Assembly: GCF_000686125.1 (NCBI RefSeq)
Contig: NZ_JMMA01000002.1
Location: forward strand, 3,038,001-3,102,000
Length of the DNA stretch: 64,000 nt
Direction: 5' to 3'
Origin: Ruminococcus sp. NK3A76
GTDB lineage: Bacteria; Bacillota; Clostridia; Oscillospirales; Ruminococcaceae
The position numbers and the translations under genes were made by a program. Below are positions 16,776 through 27,124 of this stretch, one piece after another. The notes under the pieces were generated by a model. That model saw nothing but the letters and a program-made list of their open reading frames with translations, had not been told where the DNA came from and did not search any database. How positions within the stretch are numbered: the first letter of the stretch is position 1; each line of letters begins with the position of its first letter.

Positions 16776-16811
16776 TAAATGAAGTATGTATTTTTGGAGG
16801 TGTGCCGTACT

Positions 16812-17930
16812 TTGAGCCTGAAACTATATGTCAAGGAGCAGCTGAAAATGCTTTTGCAGCACGCCTTCCTGCCGCTTGTTTATAAAGGGGCGGCAAGGGG
16901 TAAAATACAAAAGGGGCTCGTGATATTTGCCGATGCGCATAACGATAAGATCCCCTTTTCGATGAGGAAGATGTACGCCGAGGTGAGAGCCGCCGGGCAG
17001 TATGACATAAAGGTCATGTGCAGAGACTTTGACAAGCTGTCAAAGCCGCAGCTTATCAAGTGGCTGTGCAGATTTATGAAGCTGTATGCAAGGGCTGAGT
17101 ATGTTTTTATATGCGACAACTTCCTGCCGGTGTCCTCCTGCGATAAAAGGCCGGAGACAACGGTCGTGCAGCTGTGGCATTCAGGAGGGCTTTTGAAAAA
17201 ATCCGGCTACGACCAGCCGTTCTCGGTGCCTGAATACTACAAGGGCAACGTCTTTGCAAACTACGACCTGCTGACAGTGAGCGCTGACTGCTGCGTGCCG
17301 GTGTTCAGTAAAATGATGCGCCAGCCGCAAGGCGTTGTGCAGGCGCTCGGCATTTCAAGGAGCGATATGTACTATAGCAAACAGTTTATAAAAAACTGTA
17401 AGCAGGAATTCTATGAGAGCTACCCCGAGGCGATAGGCAAAAGGATAGTCCTCTATGCGCCGACCTTCAGGGGCAGTGCGGCAGAGCCGGTGATGATAGG
17501 CGAGGGCGATGTTGACAGAGCCTTTGAGGGACAGGAGGAGTATTTCCTTGTCAAAAAGCTGCACCCCCACTTTGAGCGCAAGAACTCAGACAGCGTCAGC
17601 TGCGAGATACCGACCGAGCGGCTGCTCCCCGTGGCAGACCTGCTGATAACAGACTTCTCGTCGGTGCTGTTTGACTTTCTGCTGTTTGAAAAGCCGTTCG
17701 TCATATTCGCTCCCGACTATGACGAGTATGTAAGCAAGGTCGGCTTCTACGCTGATATAAACGAGTTCCCGACTACCGTTGTGAAAAGCGGAAGCGAGCT
17801 TATAAGCGCTGTAGGGCGTGAGCTTTCAGGGCGTGACAAGGCAGAGCTCAGAGATTTCAAGAAATACCACATGGGCGCCTGCGACGGCAGAGCCACCAAA
17901 CGAATAATGAAACGTATATCAATGATATAA
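16812..17930 (+). CDS. CDP-glycerol glycerophosphotransferase family protein (TagB-like)
   Basis: Family members transfer glycerol- or ribitol-phosphate units from CDP-alditol onto a lipid-linked or growing polymer at the membrane. Motifs: VVQLWHSGGLLKKSGY, LYAPTFRG, KKLHPHFERK and TDFSSVLFDFLLFEKPFV, in the usual order of the Glyphos_transf domain. The length of 372 residues suits a single-domain primase-like (TagB) enzyme. The start is a TTG at 16812 with GGAGG 11 bases upstream, because the in-frame ATG at 16779 falls before the expected transcript start. First gene of the cluster; tarI-like follows after 19 bp. Confidence 0.85.
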   Translation: MSLKLYVKEQLKMLLQHAFLPLVYKGAARGKIQKGLVIFADAHNDKIPFSMRKMYAEVRAAGQYDIKVMCRDFDKLSKPQLIKWLCRFMKLYARAEYVFICDNFLPVSSCDKRPETTVVQLWHSGGLLKKSGYDQPFSVPEYYKGNVFANYDLLTVSADCCVPVFSKMMRQPQGVVQALGISRSDMYYSKQFIKNCKQEFYESYPEAIGKRIVLYAPTFRGSAAEPVMIGEGDVDRAFEGQEEYFLVKKLHPHFERKNSDSVSCEIPTERLLPVADLLITDFSSVLFDFLLFEKPFVIFAPDYDEYVSKVGFYADINEFPTTVVKSGSELISAVGRELSGRDKAELRDFKKYHMGACDGRATKRIMKRISMI

Positions 17931-17949
17931 ACAGAAAGGAAGATAAATT

Positions 17950-18690
17950 ATGATAACAGCAATGCTTTTTGCAGGCGGTATCGGTGCGAGAATGAAGTCA
18001 GTCGATATGCCCAAGCAGTTTTTAGAGGTGGGCGGTATGCCTATCATCATACACACAATGGGTCACTTTGCACGCCACCCCGAGGTCGATGCTATAGTCA
18101 TCGCCTGCAAGGAAGACTGGATAGACTACCTTAAAGACCTTATCAAGCAGTACAACGTACCCAAGGTAAAGGCTATCGTTCCCGGCGGCGCAAACGGCTT
18201 TGACTCTATCCACAACGGCGTTGTGGCAACGGCAGAGTTCCAGAAGAACGACGACGATATAATCCTCATCTGCGACGGTGTAAGACCTATGCTCTCCGAG
18301 CAGCTCATCACCAACTGCATAAATGACACTAAAAAGTACGGCACGGCTGTTCCTGTAACGCCTGCTATCGACTCGCTCCTCTATTCCGAGGACGGCGAGA
18401 ACTGCGCCAAGAGCTACCAGCGCAGCACGATGTATATAACCCAGGCACCCCAGGGCTACACTATGGAGCGCATACTCTGGGCGCACGATGAAGCATACAA
18501 GAGAAACATCTTAAACCCTGTTTCTTCAAGCGAGCTGTTTATCGAGCTGGGCGAGAGCGTTCACATATTCATCGGCGAGCGCTTCAACATCAAGGTAACA
18601 ACACCTGAGGACTTAACAACGCTGAGGTCGCAGTTCTACTATGAGAACTACAAGAAATTCGCAAAGGAAGAATTGAAATATGGCTTATGA
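17950..18690 (+). CDS. IspD/TarI-family cytidylyltransferase
   Basis: 246 residues. The nucleotide-binding motif LFAGGIGARM is near the N-terminus, with the Lys in MPKQF. CDGVRPM replaces the usual HDAVRP, and APQGYTMERI is present further on. It makes CDP-alditol (TarI, ribitol-5-P or a related sugar-phosphate) or CDP-methylerythritol (IspD). Its place between a teichoic-type transferase and a sugar epimerase/reductase favours the TarI-like role. GAAAGGA precedes the ATG. It overlaps the next gene by 11 bp. Confidence 0.85.
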   Translation: MITAMLFAGGIGARMKSVDMPKQFLEVGGMPIIIHTMGHFARHPEVDAIVIACKEDWIDYLKDLIKQYNVPKVKAIVPGGANGFDSIHNGVVATAEFQKNDDDIILICDGVRPMLSEQLITNCINDTKKYGTAVPVTPAIDSLLYSEDGENCAKSYQRSTMYITQAPQGYTMERILWAHDEAYKRNILNPVSSSELFIELGESVHIFIGERFNIKVTTPEDLTTLRSQFYYENYKKFAKEELKYGL

Positions 18691-19765
18691 GATAAAAAAG
18701 CTCGTAAGAAAGGGCGTATATAAAGACCTTTACGAGATAGCTACCTCCCCCTTTATCGACTGGGAGAAGCTGAAAGGCAAAACGATACTGATAACAGGTG
18801 CCGGCGGCTTTATCGGCTGCCACCTTGCTATGGCGCTGATGGTGAGAAATGACCTTTTCGGCGACGATATAAGCATCATGGCGCACGTTCGCAACAAGGA
18901 GCGTGCCTATGCAAAATACGGCGATATGCTTAAGCGCTTTGACCTGAGCCTCAACGTATCCGACGTTACAAAATTTATAAACGCAACGGGTATGGATTTC
19001 ATTATCCACGCTGCGAGCCAGGCGAGCAACATTCAGTTTGAGAATGACCCCGTGGGTACGATAAAGGCAAACCTCTCAGGCACAGAGAACGTGCTTGAGC
19101 TTGCAAAGGATAATAATGCCACGGCACTTATCGTTTCTTCCCTTAAGGTCTACGGCGCACTTCGCACCGGCAAAGACCGCATCTTTGAAGACGACATAGG
19201 CGTTATCGACCACACAAGCTACAAAAACTGCTACGCTATTGGCAAGCGTGCATCAGAAACACTTGCTGCAAGCTATGTAAAGCAGTACGGTATGCCGGTC
19301 AAGATCGCAAGACCCAGCTACATCTACGGCGCATCGAGCCTTGAAGATGACAGAGTGTGGGCGCAGTTTATAGCAAACATCGTAAGAAAGCAGGATATCC
19401 TCTTAAAGAGCGCAGGCGCTCCGCTCAGGTCTTTTTGCTATGTGACGGACACCTGCACGGCACTTCTTAAAATAATGCTCGACGGCGAGAACGCCACCCC
19501 CTACAATATAGCAAACCCCGCATCAGACGTGACTATAAGAGGCTTTGCCAAGGCCGCCTGCGAAGTATTCCCCGAAAGGGATATGCACCTTGCCTTTGCA
19601 AACAAGGAGGACGAGGCCGAGCCTGTGCGTGACACCTCGCCTGACGCTCCCACGCCTGAGATACTCGACAGCACAAGACTTCTCTCTCTCGGCTGGCAGC
19701 CAAAGGTCGGCCTGCACGAGGGCATAAAGCGTGCAGTCGGCATACTTGAAGAAGCAGATGTTTGA
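18680..19765 (+). CDS. NAD-dependent epimerase/dehydratase
   Basis: 361 residues, extended SDR type. [12 protein letters not shown] (about 35-46) is the NAD-binding site; the catalytic Ser is in VSSLKVYG and the YxxxK is [10 protein letters not shown]. It sits where tarJ (alcohol dehydrogenase) would be in a TarIJ pair, so it may make the sugar or alditol phosphate used by the preceding cytidylyltransferase. It overlaps both neighbours, indicating one transcript. Confidence 0.85.
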   Translation: MAYEIKKLVRKGVYKDLYEIATSPFIDWEKLKGKTILITGAGGFIGCHLAMALMVRNDLFGDDISIMAHVRNKERAYAKYGDMLKRFDLSLNVSDVTKFINATGMDFIIHAASQASNIQFENDPVGTIKANLSGTENVLELAKDNNATALIVSSLKVYGALRTGKDRIFEDDIGVIDHTSYKNCYAIGKRASETLAASYVKQYGMPVKIARPSYIYGASSLEDDRVWAQFIANIVRKQDILLKSAGAPLRSFCYVTDTCTALLKIMLDGENATPYNIANPASDVTIRGFAKAACEVFPERDMHLAFANKEDEAEPVRDTSPDAPTPEILDSTRLLSLGWQPKVGLHEGIKRAVGILEEADV

Positions 19766-21053
19766 GCAGGCAGCACTTGACACGGCTCTGCGCCTGAGGG
19801 AGGACAAGCGCCTTCACGAACTGCCGGATATAAAGGTCATAGGCAGCGGCACGGCAGCAGATATCTCACGCCTTGCTCTTGAAACGCTCGGTGTATACAG
19901 CGACACGGCAGACACGGCGATATCCTTTGACACGCCGCATATCCCGGAAGATGTTTCCCGTGCGGTGATAATAACTGCCAGCAGGCATACCGCAGAGCTT
20001 TTTAAGAAGAAAAGTACACGCACGAGCGTCCTGCTCGCAAACGAGAACGACAGCGGGCTGTATGTCACAGACCTTCTGAGGCTTGCGCTGTATGTGCTGC
20101 TAAAGGGCAGGCCGGGCGGCGTTTACTCGGAAGCGAGCATAAAGAACTCCGGCTTTGAGCGGCTTATCCCGAAAGAGGACGCAAGGGAGCTAAACGCCTA
20201 TGTAAACGGCGGCTGCGAGGGCGTTTTCTGCTTTGGCGATGCAAAGACTGAGGAGTTTAAGACACTTCAGCAGCGAGAGCTTGAAATACTCAGAGAGACA
20301 GACCGTGTGTGCAGAGAAAACGGCATACGCTATTCTCTTGCAGGCGGCACGCTTTTAGGTGCTGCAAGGCACGGCGGCTTTATCCCTTGGGATTATGATA
20401 TCGACATCATGATGTCCCCTGAGGACTTTGACCGCTTCTGCGAGCTTTCGGACTGTTTCGGCGATAATTTCTTTTTGCAGACACCAAAGACCGACAAGGG
20501 CAACTACTTCTTCACCAAGGTGAGAATGAACAGCACGCTCATGACCACCGAGATGACGGACAAGCTCACAGATATCCACAACGGCATATTCATAGACGTT
20601 TTCCGCCACAGCTACACCGCACGCACAAAGGCCGGGCGCAAGGCACACCTCTTTCTCACAAGATGCGCAAGGAGCCTTGTCTACAACAAGTGGAACGGCA
20701 GCAGCGTAAAGGGCGCTGAGGGAAGCCGTGTGAGCCCTGTGGTAAGAATGGCCGCCACAGCCCTTAAGACCGCCCTGCCTATGAGCTTTCTTTGCAGGCT
20801 GCAAAAGGGCACGATAGACTTTTTCAAAAAAGACACCGGCTATATGTATGACGGCTGGGGGCAGCATATGAAAAGCGGCTCTTTCCCGTCAGAATGGTTT
20901 GACAGCTTCACCGTGCTTGAGTTTGAAGGCGGGAGCTTCCCGGTGATAGACCAGTATGATAAGTATTTAAGATATCTCTACGGCGACTACGAGTCACTGC
21001 CGCCGCTGTCAAAGAGACATATAAGCCATGATATAATCAGGCTTGAACTTTAA
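19758..21053 (+). CDS. LicD family phosphotransferase
   Basis: LicD proteins transfer phosphocholine or similar phosphodiester groups from CDP-linked donors to surface glycans. An N-terminal part of about 170 residues has no clear match. The LicD domain starts near residue 185 ([17 protein letters not shown], then [10 protein letters not shown] with the metal-binding Asp pair). The ATG at 19758 overlaps the previous stop (ATGTTTGA) and is preferred over 19731. The stop TAA at 21051-21053 touches MITE copy 2, whose terminal repeat begins at 21053, so the original C-terminus may have been changed. No licA, licB or licC homologue is in the window. Confidence 0.85.
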   Translation: MFEQAALDTALRLREDKRLHELPDIKVIGSGTAADISRLALETLGVYSDTADTAISFDTPHIPEDVSRAVIITASRHTAELFKKKSTRTSVLLANENDSGLYVTDLLRLALYVLLKGRPGGVYSEASIKNSGFERLIPKEDARELNAYVNGGCEGVFCFGDAKTEEFKTLQQRELEILRETDRVCRENGIRYSLAGGTLLGAARHGGFIPWDYDIDIMMSPEDFDRFCELSDCFGDNFFLQTPKTDKGNYFFTKVRMNSTLMTTEMTDKLTDIHNGIFIDVFRHSYTARTKAGRKAHLFLTRCARSLVYNKWNGSSVKGAEGSRVSPVVRMAATALKTALPMSFLCRLQKGTIDFFKKDTGYMYDGWGQHMKSGSFPSEWFDSFTVLEFEGGSFPVIDQYDKYLRYLYGDYESLPPLSKRHISHDIIRLEL

Positions 21054-21225
21054 GGCAACACCGCACGAAGATTGTGCGCAAATTGCGCAGTCAGCTTTTT
21101 CGTCAGATCGCACAGATTTTCCGAAGGAATACTACCGTATTTCAAGGAAAAATGTGTAATATGACGGAAAAGATGCAAGTAAGTTGCGTACAAAGCCTTC
21201 AGGCGGTCTTCGTGCGGTGTTGCCT
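21053..21225 (+). repeat. MITE-like palindromic element, copy 2
   Basis: 173 bp, nearly identical to copy 1 (4685-4858), with the same terminal AGGCAACACCGCAC. The inner pair GAAGA/TCTTC is fully Watson-Crick here but GAAGA/TCTTT in copy 1. It is transcribed within the polymer operon, so its RNA would fold into a long hairpin between licD and the next gene. Confidence 0.85.
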
Positions 21226-21260
21226 TAAATAAACAGAAAAAAACAAAGGAGCAACAGAAA

Positions 21261-23966
21261 TTGAAGCTTTCGGTTATTTTCATTTATGAAGGAAACGATG
21301 ACCTGTCAATGAAAACTTTTGACTGCGTGAAAAACGCCAACTCCCTGCAGGATAAACTGCAGCTCGTGCTCATTGACAAGACAGGCACAGGAACAGGCTT
21401 TTTCAAGGCAGCCGCAGAGGATATACAGGAAAACGAGTATATCGCAGCTGATGACGAGACAAATGAGAACGTGCTCTTAAACAACGCTTTCTCGGCTGTC
21501 ACGGGCGAGTATTTCACCGTGGTGCGCTCAGGCGATGTGTTCGATACCTCGCTTTTTGAGCGCTGCATAAACCTTATGCAGCAGTACGACTGCTCTGTAT
21601 CTTTCGGGAAGAAGCGCTTTGAGTATGAGACTCTTTCCGCAAATGACAAGCTCTCCTCTGACAGAAAAAATCTCGGCAACGCTATCGACCTTTCAAAGGT
21701 ACACGACAAGTTCCCGTGGTTTTTAGAGGGCACAGTCTTCAAATCAAATATCCTCGCAGCTGTTAATATCGAGAGCAAGCTCGGCCACGATGCAGTCGCA
21801 CTCTTTATCATGCGTGTCCTGCTCATGAACGGCATGGTCTGCTACGCAAAGGGCTGCGTGTATACATACTGCACCCCCTACGACAACGAGTACAGGCTTT
21901 TCCAGGGCGTGTATGACAGGGCGTGGTATTACGACAGCATACACCTCTTTACCGCATTTGCCAAGGAGCTTAAGAGAACTCTCGGCAAGATACCCAAGTT
22001 CGTGCAGTATTTCCTTCTGTTCATGATATATGCAAGGATAGATGCAAACTTGAATAACCGCAACAAGCACGTCCTCAACGAGGAGGAGGCTATGGCCTAC
22101 AAGGACGACGTAGCCGGGCTTTTAAAGCAGCTTGACGATGAGGTGATACTCAATGTCGATGCAGCTGAGATGTGCCGCTACCCGGCCGAGCTCAAATTCC
22201 TTCTTGCAAGGATAAAGAATGATTTTGACGATTCTCACGAGCAGCTTATACAGGGCTCGGGAACTCTGTATATGACCTACAGCAACGTCGTGCTCGCAAG
22301 AACAGACGATATGCGTGTGAACGTGGTGTTCATGAACTACGTTAACGGCTGCCTGGAGGTAGATGCGACCTTCCCGGATATATACCCCAAAACTCAGTGC
22401 AAACTCATAGCACGCCTTGACGATAAGGATATAATACCTGTGTATAACGAGCGCTACACCATAACCAAGATATTCGGCTGCTCGGCATACAGGCTGCGCT
22501 CGTTCCATATGAGCATACCGATAGATGAGCAGGAGGATATCTACAGGCTGTCCTTCGCTCTGAAATACAACGGCAAATACTACACAATAAACCCCGAGTA
22601 TAAATCCCACACCTCCCGTGTGTCGGGCAAGCTCGTGTGGATGTACTGGCCTATGACGAGCAAGTATATCCTTTTCCACAGCAAGGGCGCTATCTGGATA
22701 AAAAGAAGCGGCAAGGTCGAGAGACTGTACAGACAGCTCAGAATGTTCTTACAGCTTATCGAGGGTCACTCAAAGCTCGATATAAGAGCACTTACAGGCA
22801 GACTTGCTTACTGGGTGACAAGACCCTTCTACCGCAAAAAGAAGATATGGATGTTCTTCGACAAGATATACAAGGGCGGCGACAGCTCGGAGTATCTCTA
22901 CCGCTATGCATCTAAAATGGACGACGGCATCACAAAATATTACCTCATCGACAAGAACGCCACCGACTATAAGCGTATCAAGGCTGACGGCTTCAAGCCG
23001 CTCGTAAGAGGTACGCTAAAGCACAGGCTCGTCTTCTTCAACGCACAGATGATGATAGTATCAAACTCCACCGTCTTTGCATTCAACGACCTGACTATGC
23101 AGGGCTCGTCCTATTTCAGAGATATAGTCGATTTCCATGTAGTGTGCGTTCAGCATGGCCTGTCTGTTCAGAAGATAGCTATAGCACAGAACAGACTGCG
23201 TGATAACACCAGACTTTACTACTGCGCTTCCCCTGTCGAGATAGAGAACCTCTCACGCCCTGTGTATGACTATAAGGATTACGACGCACTCAGACTTACA
23301 GGCGTGCCGAGATACGACGGCCTTAAGAATAACGATAAAAAGCAGATAATGATATCCCCCACATGGAGAATGCAGTCTGCTATGCTCGTTTCCAAGAACG
23401 AGGGCGTTGCAAGAGACTATAATGAGCACTTTAAGGAAACATCATATTTCAAGGTGTTCAACTCGCTCATAAACGACAGCCGCCTGCTCGATGCCGCTGA
23501 TAAGTACGGCTACCGTATCAAGTTCGTGCTCCACCCGATAGTATCACCGCAGGTGGATGACTTCGATAAGAACGACAGAGTGGACATTATCCCTGCTATC
23601 GGCGATATGAGCTATGAGAAGATGTTCTGCGAGAGCTCGCTCATGGTAACAGACTTCTCGGGAATACAGTTTGACTTTGCGTATATGAGAAAGCCGCTTG
23701 TTTATCTGCACCATAACGATATCCCCCAGCACTATGAGGAGGGCGCTTACCACTACGATACTATGGCATTCGGTGAGATAGTGCATACAAACGATGAGCT
23801 TATTGATATGCTGATAGAGTATATGAGCAACGGCTGTGTGATGAAGGATAAGTACCGTAAGCGTGCTGATAACTTCTTCGCATTTGACGATAATAATAAC
23901 TGTAAGCGTATATATACCGATATGATAAAGTATCAGACAAATGTGATAGATGCAAATAGAAAATAA
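21261..23966 (+). CDS. Large TagF-like CDP-glycerol glycerophosphotransferase
   Basis: 901 residues. The N-terminal third looks like a GT-A glycosyltransferase remnant (LSVIFIYEGNDD and GEYFTVVRSGDVFD, then membrane-associated helices). A beta-rich middle region follows. The C-terminal 380 residues are a Glyphos_transf domain with VVCVQHGLSVQKIA, ISPTWRMQ, FVLHPIV and TDFSGIQFDFAYMRKPLVY. It probably polymerises alditol phosphate at the membrane. It starts at TTG 21261 with AAAGGAG ten bases upstream. Downstream is a repeat unit, then tagD. Confidence 0.82.
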   Translation: MKLSVIFIYEGNDDLSMKTFDCVKNANSLQDKLQLVLIDKTGTGTGFFKAAAEDIQENEYIAADDETNENVLLNNAFSAVTGEYFTVVRSGDVFDTSLFERCINLMQQYDCSVSFGKKRFEYETLSANDKLSSDRKNLGNAIDLSKVHDKFPWFLEGTVFKSNILAAVNIESKLGHDAVALFIMRVLLMNGMVCYAKGCVYTYCTPYDNEYRLFQGVYDRAWYYDSIHLFTAFAKELKRTLGKIPKFVQYFLLFMIYARIDANLNNRNKHVLNEEEAMAYKDDVAGLLKQLDDEVILNVDAAEMCRYPAELKFLLARIKNDFDDSHEQLIQGSGTLYMTYSNVVLARTDDMRVNVVFMNYVNGCLEVDATFPDIYPKTQCKLIARLDDKDIIPVYNERYTITKIFGCSAYRLRSFHMSIPIDEQEDIYRLSFALKYNGKYYTINPEYKSHTSRVSGKLVWMYWPMTSKYILFHSKGAIWIKRSGKVERLYRQLRMFLQLIEGHSKLDIRALTGRLAYWVTRPFYRKKKIWMFFDKIYKGGDSSEYLYRYASKMDDGITKYYLIDKNATDYKRIKADGFKPLVRGTLKHRLVFFNAQMMIVSNSTVFAFNDLTMQGSSYFRDIVDFHVVCVQHGLSVQKIAIAQNRLRDNTRLYYCASPVEIENLSRPVYDYKDYDALRLTGVPRYDGLKNNDKKQIMISPTWRMQSAMLVSKNEGVARDYNEHFKETSYFKVFNSLINDSRLLDAADKYGYRIKFVLHPIVSPQVDDFDKNDRVDIIPAIGDMSYEKMFCESSLMVTDFSGIQFDFAYMRKPLVYLHHNDIPQHYEEGAYHYDTMAFGEIVHTNDELIDMLIEYMSNGCVMKDKYRKRADNFFAFDDNNNCKRIYTDMIKYQTNVIDANRK

Positions 23967-23984
23967 AATTAAACCCCAAAAAGA

Positions 23985-24275
23985 ATAAAACACAAAAAGG
24001 TTTTTGTCAAACTTTTTCCTCAAAAAAGTTTGCGGGGTCCGGGGCTGGCCCCGGCAGGGTGTGGGGCTGGCCCCACATCGGCGGAGCCGACTTAGGCGGC
24101 GAACACAGTATAGAAAAGCTCTAATCTTTGAGACATAAAGCCCATTCCGGAACGAATATGTTCGCCGCCCACCGCCGCAAACAGGGAGCCGTGCCAAAGG
24201 CACGGTGCGACCGCATTTGCGGCCAGCCGAGCCGAAAGGCGAGGCCACCCCTGGAAAGCCCCGGAAAGCCCATAT
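23985..24275. repeat. Modular GC-rich intergenic repeat, unit B
   Basis: About 290 bp without a gene inside the polymer cluster. Modules: AAAAAGGTTTTTGTCAAAC with a TTTTTCCTCAAAAA loop, CATCGGCGGAGCCGACTTAG, GGCGGCGAACACAGT, and GGGAGCCGTGCCAAAGGCAC. It shares nearly all modules, in order, with 43620-43915. Confidence 0.8.
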
Positions 24276-24302
24276 AAAAAAGACAATAAAGGAGAACCCA
24301 AT

Positions 24303-24692
24303 ATGAAAAAAGTCATCACCTACGGCACTTTTGACCTGCTGCATTATGGCCATATAAACCTGCTCAGACGTGCAAAGGAGCTCGGCGATTACCTTATCGT
24401 AGCGCTCTCGACAGATGAGTTCAACTGGAACGAAAAGCAGAAAAAATGCTACTTCACCTATGAGGAGCGTAAAAAGCTGCTCGAGGCTATACGCTATGTA
24501 GACCTCGTTATCCCCGAGGAAGGCTGGGAGCAGAAGCGCTCGGACGTGAAGGAATTCAAGGTCGATACCTTCGTAATGGGCGATGACTGGGAGGGGAAAT
24601 TCGATTTCCTTAAGGATCTCTGTGAGGTCGTTTACCTTCCCCGTACACCCGATATCTCTACCACACAGATAAAGAACGACCTGGGTAAATAA
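24303..24692 (+). CDS. tagD: Glycerol-3-phosphate cytidylyltransferase
   Basis: 129 residues. [19 protein letters not shown] holds the HxGH motif; the second signature is [11 protein letters not shown] (C-terminal). It makes CDP-glycerol from CTP and glycerol-3-phosphate, the donor for the TagB/TagF-like enzymes on both sides. AAAGGAG precedes the ATG. The gene strongly supports a glycerol-phosphate-containing polymer. Confidence 0.95.
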   Translation: MKKVITYGTFDLLHYGHINLLRRAKELGDYLIVALSTDEFNWNEKQKKCYFTYEERKKLLEAIRYVDLVIPEEGWEQKRSDVKEFKVDTFVMGDDWEGKFDFLKDLCEVVYLPRTPDISTTQIKNDLGK

Positions 24693-24733
24693 GAGCAACC
24701 GCTTAAATAATCAAGAGCAAGAGGTATGACCGT

Positions 24734-27118
24734 ATGAAGATCTATAATCCACGTTCATGTATAGTTTCACCACAAAAAGAGCTTGACTTTTCTGTAGAAA
24801 AACGTCAGGCTGCTCTTGCTGCGCTCGCAGAAAAGACTTCGCTTGTGCTCGATGAGGAAAAGCGTAATATCGTAAGCCACTGCTATACCATGCCGATAGA
24901 TGAAAAGGGCATACTGATCCTCGGCCTTGGCAAGAACGTCAGGGGCAATATGCAGTATATCCTCGATGTGCTCAATAAAAGCCCCGAGTTTGAGGGCTAT
25001 ACCTGCTACGTCAGGGGCGATGAGGTCACGGATAAGATAATATCCGGCTATAAGAAGAAAAACGGCTGGAAGCGCACCACGATATTCCGCTCGAATAAGC
25101 GCTATGCTAAGTATATGGAAAGCTGTAAATACCTCATCACCGAGACTTATTTCCCCGAGAGCTGGATAAAGCGCCCCGGGCAGGTGTATATCAATATATG
25201 GCACGGCACACCTCTTAAAAAGCTCGGCCTTGCCAAGAACACCAGAAATATCCCCGGCAACGGCAATACCCAGAAAAACTTCGTGAACGCCGACTACCTG
25301 CTCTACCCGAACGACTATACATTTAAAAATATGACTGAGAGCTATAAGGTCAGCGAGCTTATGCACGGCAAGGCTCTTATGCTCGGCTATCCTCGCTGCG
25401 GAGGACTGCTTATGACCGCCGCAAAGGATAACTCGGCACTTGTTAAAGAGCTCGCCCCGAACGGCGAAAAGATATTTGTCTATATGCCGACTTTCAAGGA
25501 CTACATCGATAACGAACAGCTCGTAACGGAAACGGCTGAGCTGCTCGACTACCTTGATGCAAGCCTGCGTGATGACCAGATACTCTTTGTAAACCTCCAC
25601 CACAGACTCTCGGACGTTATAGATTACGAAAAGTTCACTCATATAAAGAAATTCCCGCCGCTCGTTGACAGCTATGCACTTATGGCTGTTTCCGATGCGC
25701 TGATAACCGACTATTCGAGCGTGTTCTTTGACTACCTCACCCTGGGCAAGCAGCTTATCCTCCACGTTGAGGATATCGAGCATTACGTCAGGGCAAGGGG
25801 TACATATATGGATATGCTCACCCTCCCCTTTGATATGGCACACTCAAAGGAGGAGATAATCGCTCACCTTAACAAGGGCGGCAAGACATATGACGACACC
25901 GCTGCAAAGGCCGAGTTCTGCGCATTTGACTGCCCCGACAGCGCCGAAAAGCTCTGCCGGCTGTTTAAAGACAGCGAGCAGGGGCTCACACTCCGTGAGA
26001 TACCCAAAAAGGGCAAGCAGCGTATACTCGCAGTTTCTGACGGCTGCGCCAACACCCCCGAGAGCCTTCGTCTGCTCGGTGCGGTGAGGGGCTTTGACAG
26101 GGAAAAGGTAGACCTCTTTCTGTCAAGCGCAGTTGAGAAAACAGGCACGGCAGCGCCTGCATATCCGCTGCTTTTCAACACCCCGGCTTTCGGCTACAGG
26201 AGCGAGGTCAAGCTCTCCTACGAGGGCAGAGAGGTATTCTCACTCTACGAGCAGGGCGTGATTTCCTTCGATGAGGCCTTCGAGGTGCTCAAATATGACT
26301 ACTACCTTAATTCAAAGGCTATGTACGGTGAGAGCGAGTTTGACTGCATATTCGTCTACGATGTGAGCGACCCGCAGCTGATACTCACCTATGCAATGAT
26401 GAAGGCAAAGAGAAAGTATCTCTATATAAACAACGCACTTATCGAGAAGATGCTTGAAAATGATAAATTCACTCTCGATGTACTTTGCAAGGTGCAGGAA
26501 TATTTCGGCTGTGTATTTGCATATAACAGCGATGTATCGAGCAGGCTCAAAGACTGCATAGATATGACCGCCGACAACGCAAAATGGCTAAGCACGCCTG
26601 TCACTACCATAAGAAATTCCCGTGACCTTGGAAATATCCTGCTCACATCGGATGACTATACGCCCGACCCCAAGGGCTCTGAGTATGAGCTGAGATATTT
26701 TACAGGTAAAATGACAAACGATATACATACCGAAGGCCTTGACGAAAAGCTCTACCGTATCGACCGCTTCAGCAACGGCAATATAGAGTATTCGCTGAAG
26801 GGCAATAAACATAAAAACGACGGCAGCTGCACTTTAGAGATGCCTGCTTTCAAGGCAAAGGGCTATACACCCATAGGCTGCAAGCTCAGAGTAAAAGTGT
26901 TCGGTGACTGGGCATGGGTAATGAACGACGGCACGCTCGCAGTCAACAACTCAAAGAACGGAAGAAAGCCAACGACAAAGATAAAGAAAATGCTCGCTGA
27001 CAGAAACTTCAAAAACTCAAAGCTCGTGGTAGGCTTCAATGAAAAGATACCTGTGATAAACTTTGCAGGAGTAAATACCGTGATAGCAGAGGTCGTCTGG
27101 AAAAAAGGAAAGGGGTAA
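24734..27118 (+). CDS. CDP-glycerol glycerophosphotransferase with extra C-terminal domain
   Basis: 794 residues. The Glyphos_transf domain occupies about 60-410: INIWHGTPLKKLG, YMPTFKDY, VNLHHRLSD and TDYSSVFFDYLTLGKQLIL. The last 380 residues start with a segment like a glycosyltransferase-B fold (RILAVSDGCANTPESLRLL) and end in a basic beta-rich tail. GAGGT lies before the ATG. With the 901-residue enzyme it gives the cluster two polymerase-size transferases, which suggests either mixed repeat units or two polymers. Confidence 0.85.
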   Translation: MKIYNPRSCIVSPQKELDFSVEKRQAALAALAEKTSLVLDEEKRNIVSHCYTMPIDEKGILILGLGKNVRGNMQYILDVLNKSPEFEGYTCYVRGDEVTDKIISGYKKKNGWKRTTIFRSNKRYAKYMESCKYLITETYFPESWIKRPGQVYINIWHGTPLKKLGLAKNTRNIPGNGNTQKNFVNADYLLYPNDYTFKNMTESYKVSELMHGKALMLGYPRCGGLLMTAAKDNSALVKELAPNGEKIFVYMPTFKDYIDNEQLVTETAELLDYLDASLRDDQILFVNLHHRLSDVIDYEKFTHIKKFPPLVDSYALMAVSDALITDYSSVFFDYLTLGKQLILHVEDIEHYVRARGTYMDMLTLPFDMAHSKEEIIAHLNKGGKTYDDTAAKAEFCAFDCPDSAEKLCRLFKDSEQGLTLREIPKKGKQRILAVSDGCANTPESLRLLGAVRGFDREKVDLFLSSAVEKTGTAAPAYPLLFNTPAFGYRSEVKLSYEGREVFSLYEQGVISFDEAFEVLKYDYYLNSKAMYGESEFDCIFVYDVSDPQLILTYAMMKAKRKYLYINNALIEKMLENDKFTLDVLCKVQEYFGCVFAYNSDVSSRLKDCIDMTADNAKWLSTPVTTIRNSRDLGNILLTSDDYTPDPKGSEYELRYFTGKMTNDIHTEGLDEKLYRIDRFSNGNIEYSLKGNKHKNDGSCTLEMPAFKAKGYTPIGCKLRVKVFGDWAWVMNDGTLAVNNSKNGRKPTTKIKKMLADRNFKNSKLVVGFNEKIPVINFAGVNTVIAEVVWKKGKG

Positions 27119-27124
27119 GAAAAC

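Noticed and set aside
23544-24698. A 384-residue minus-strand frame across the repeat and tagD
   Set aside because: It is antisense to two clear genes and repeat unit B; no ribosome site and no protein-like motifs.
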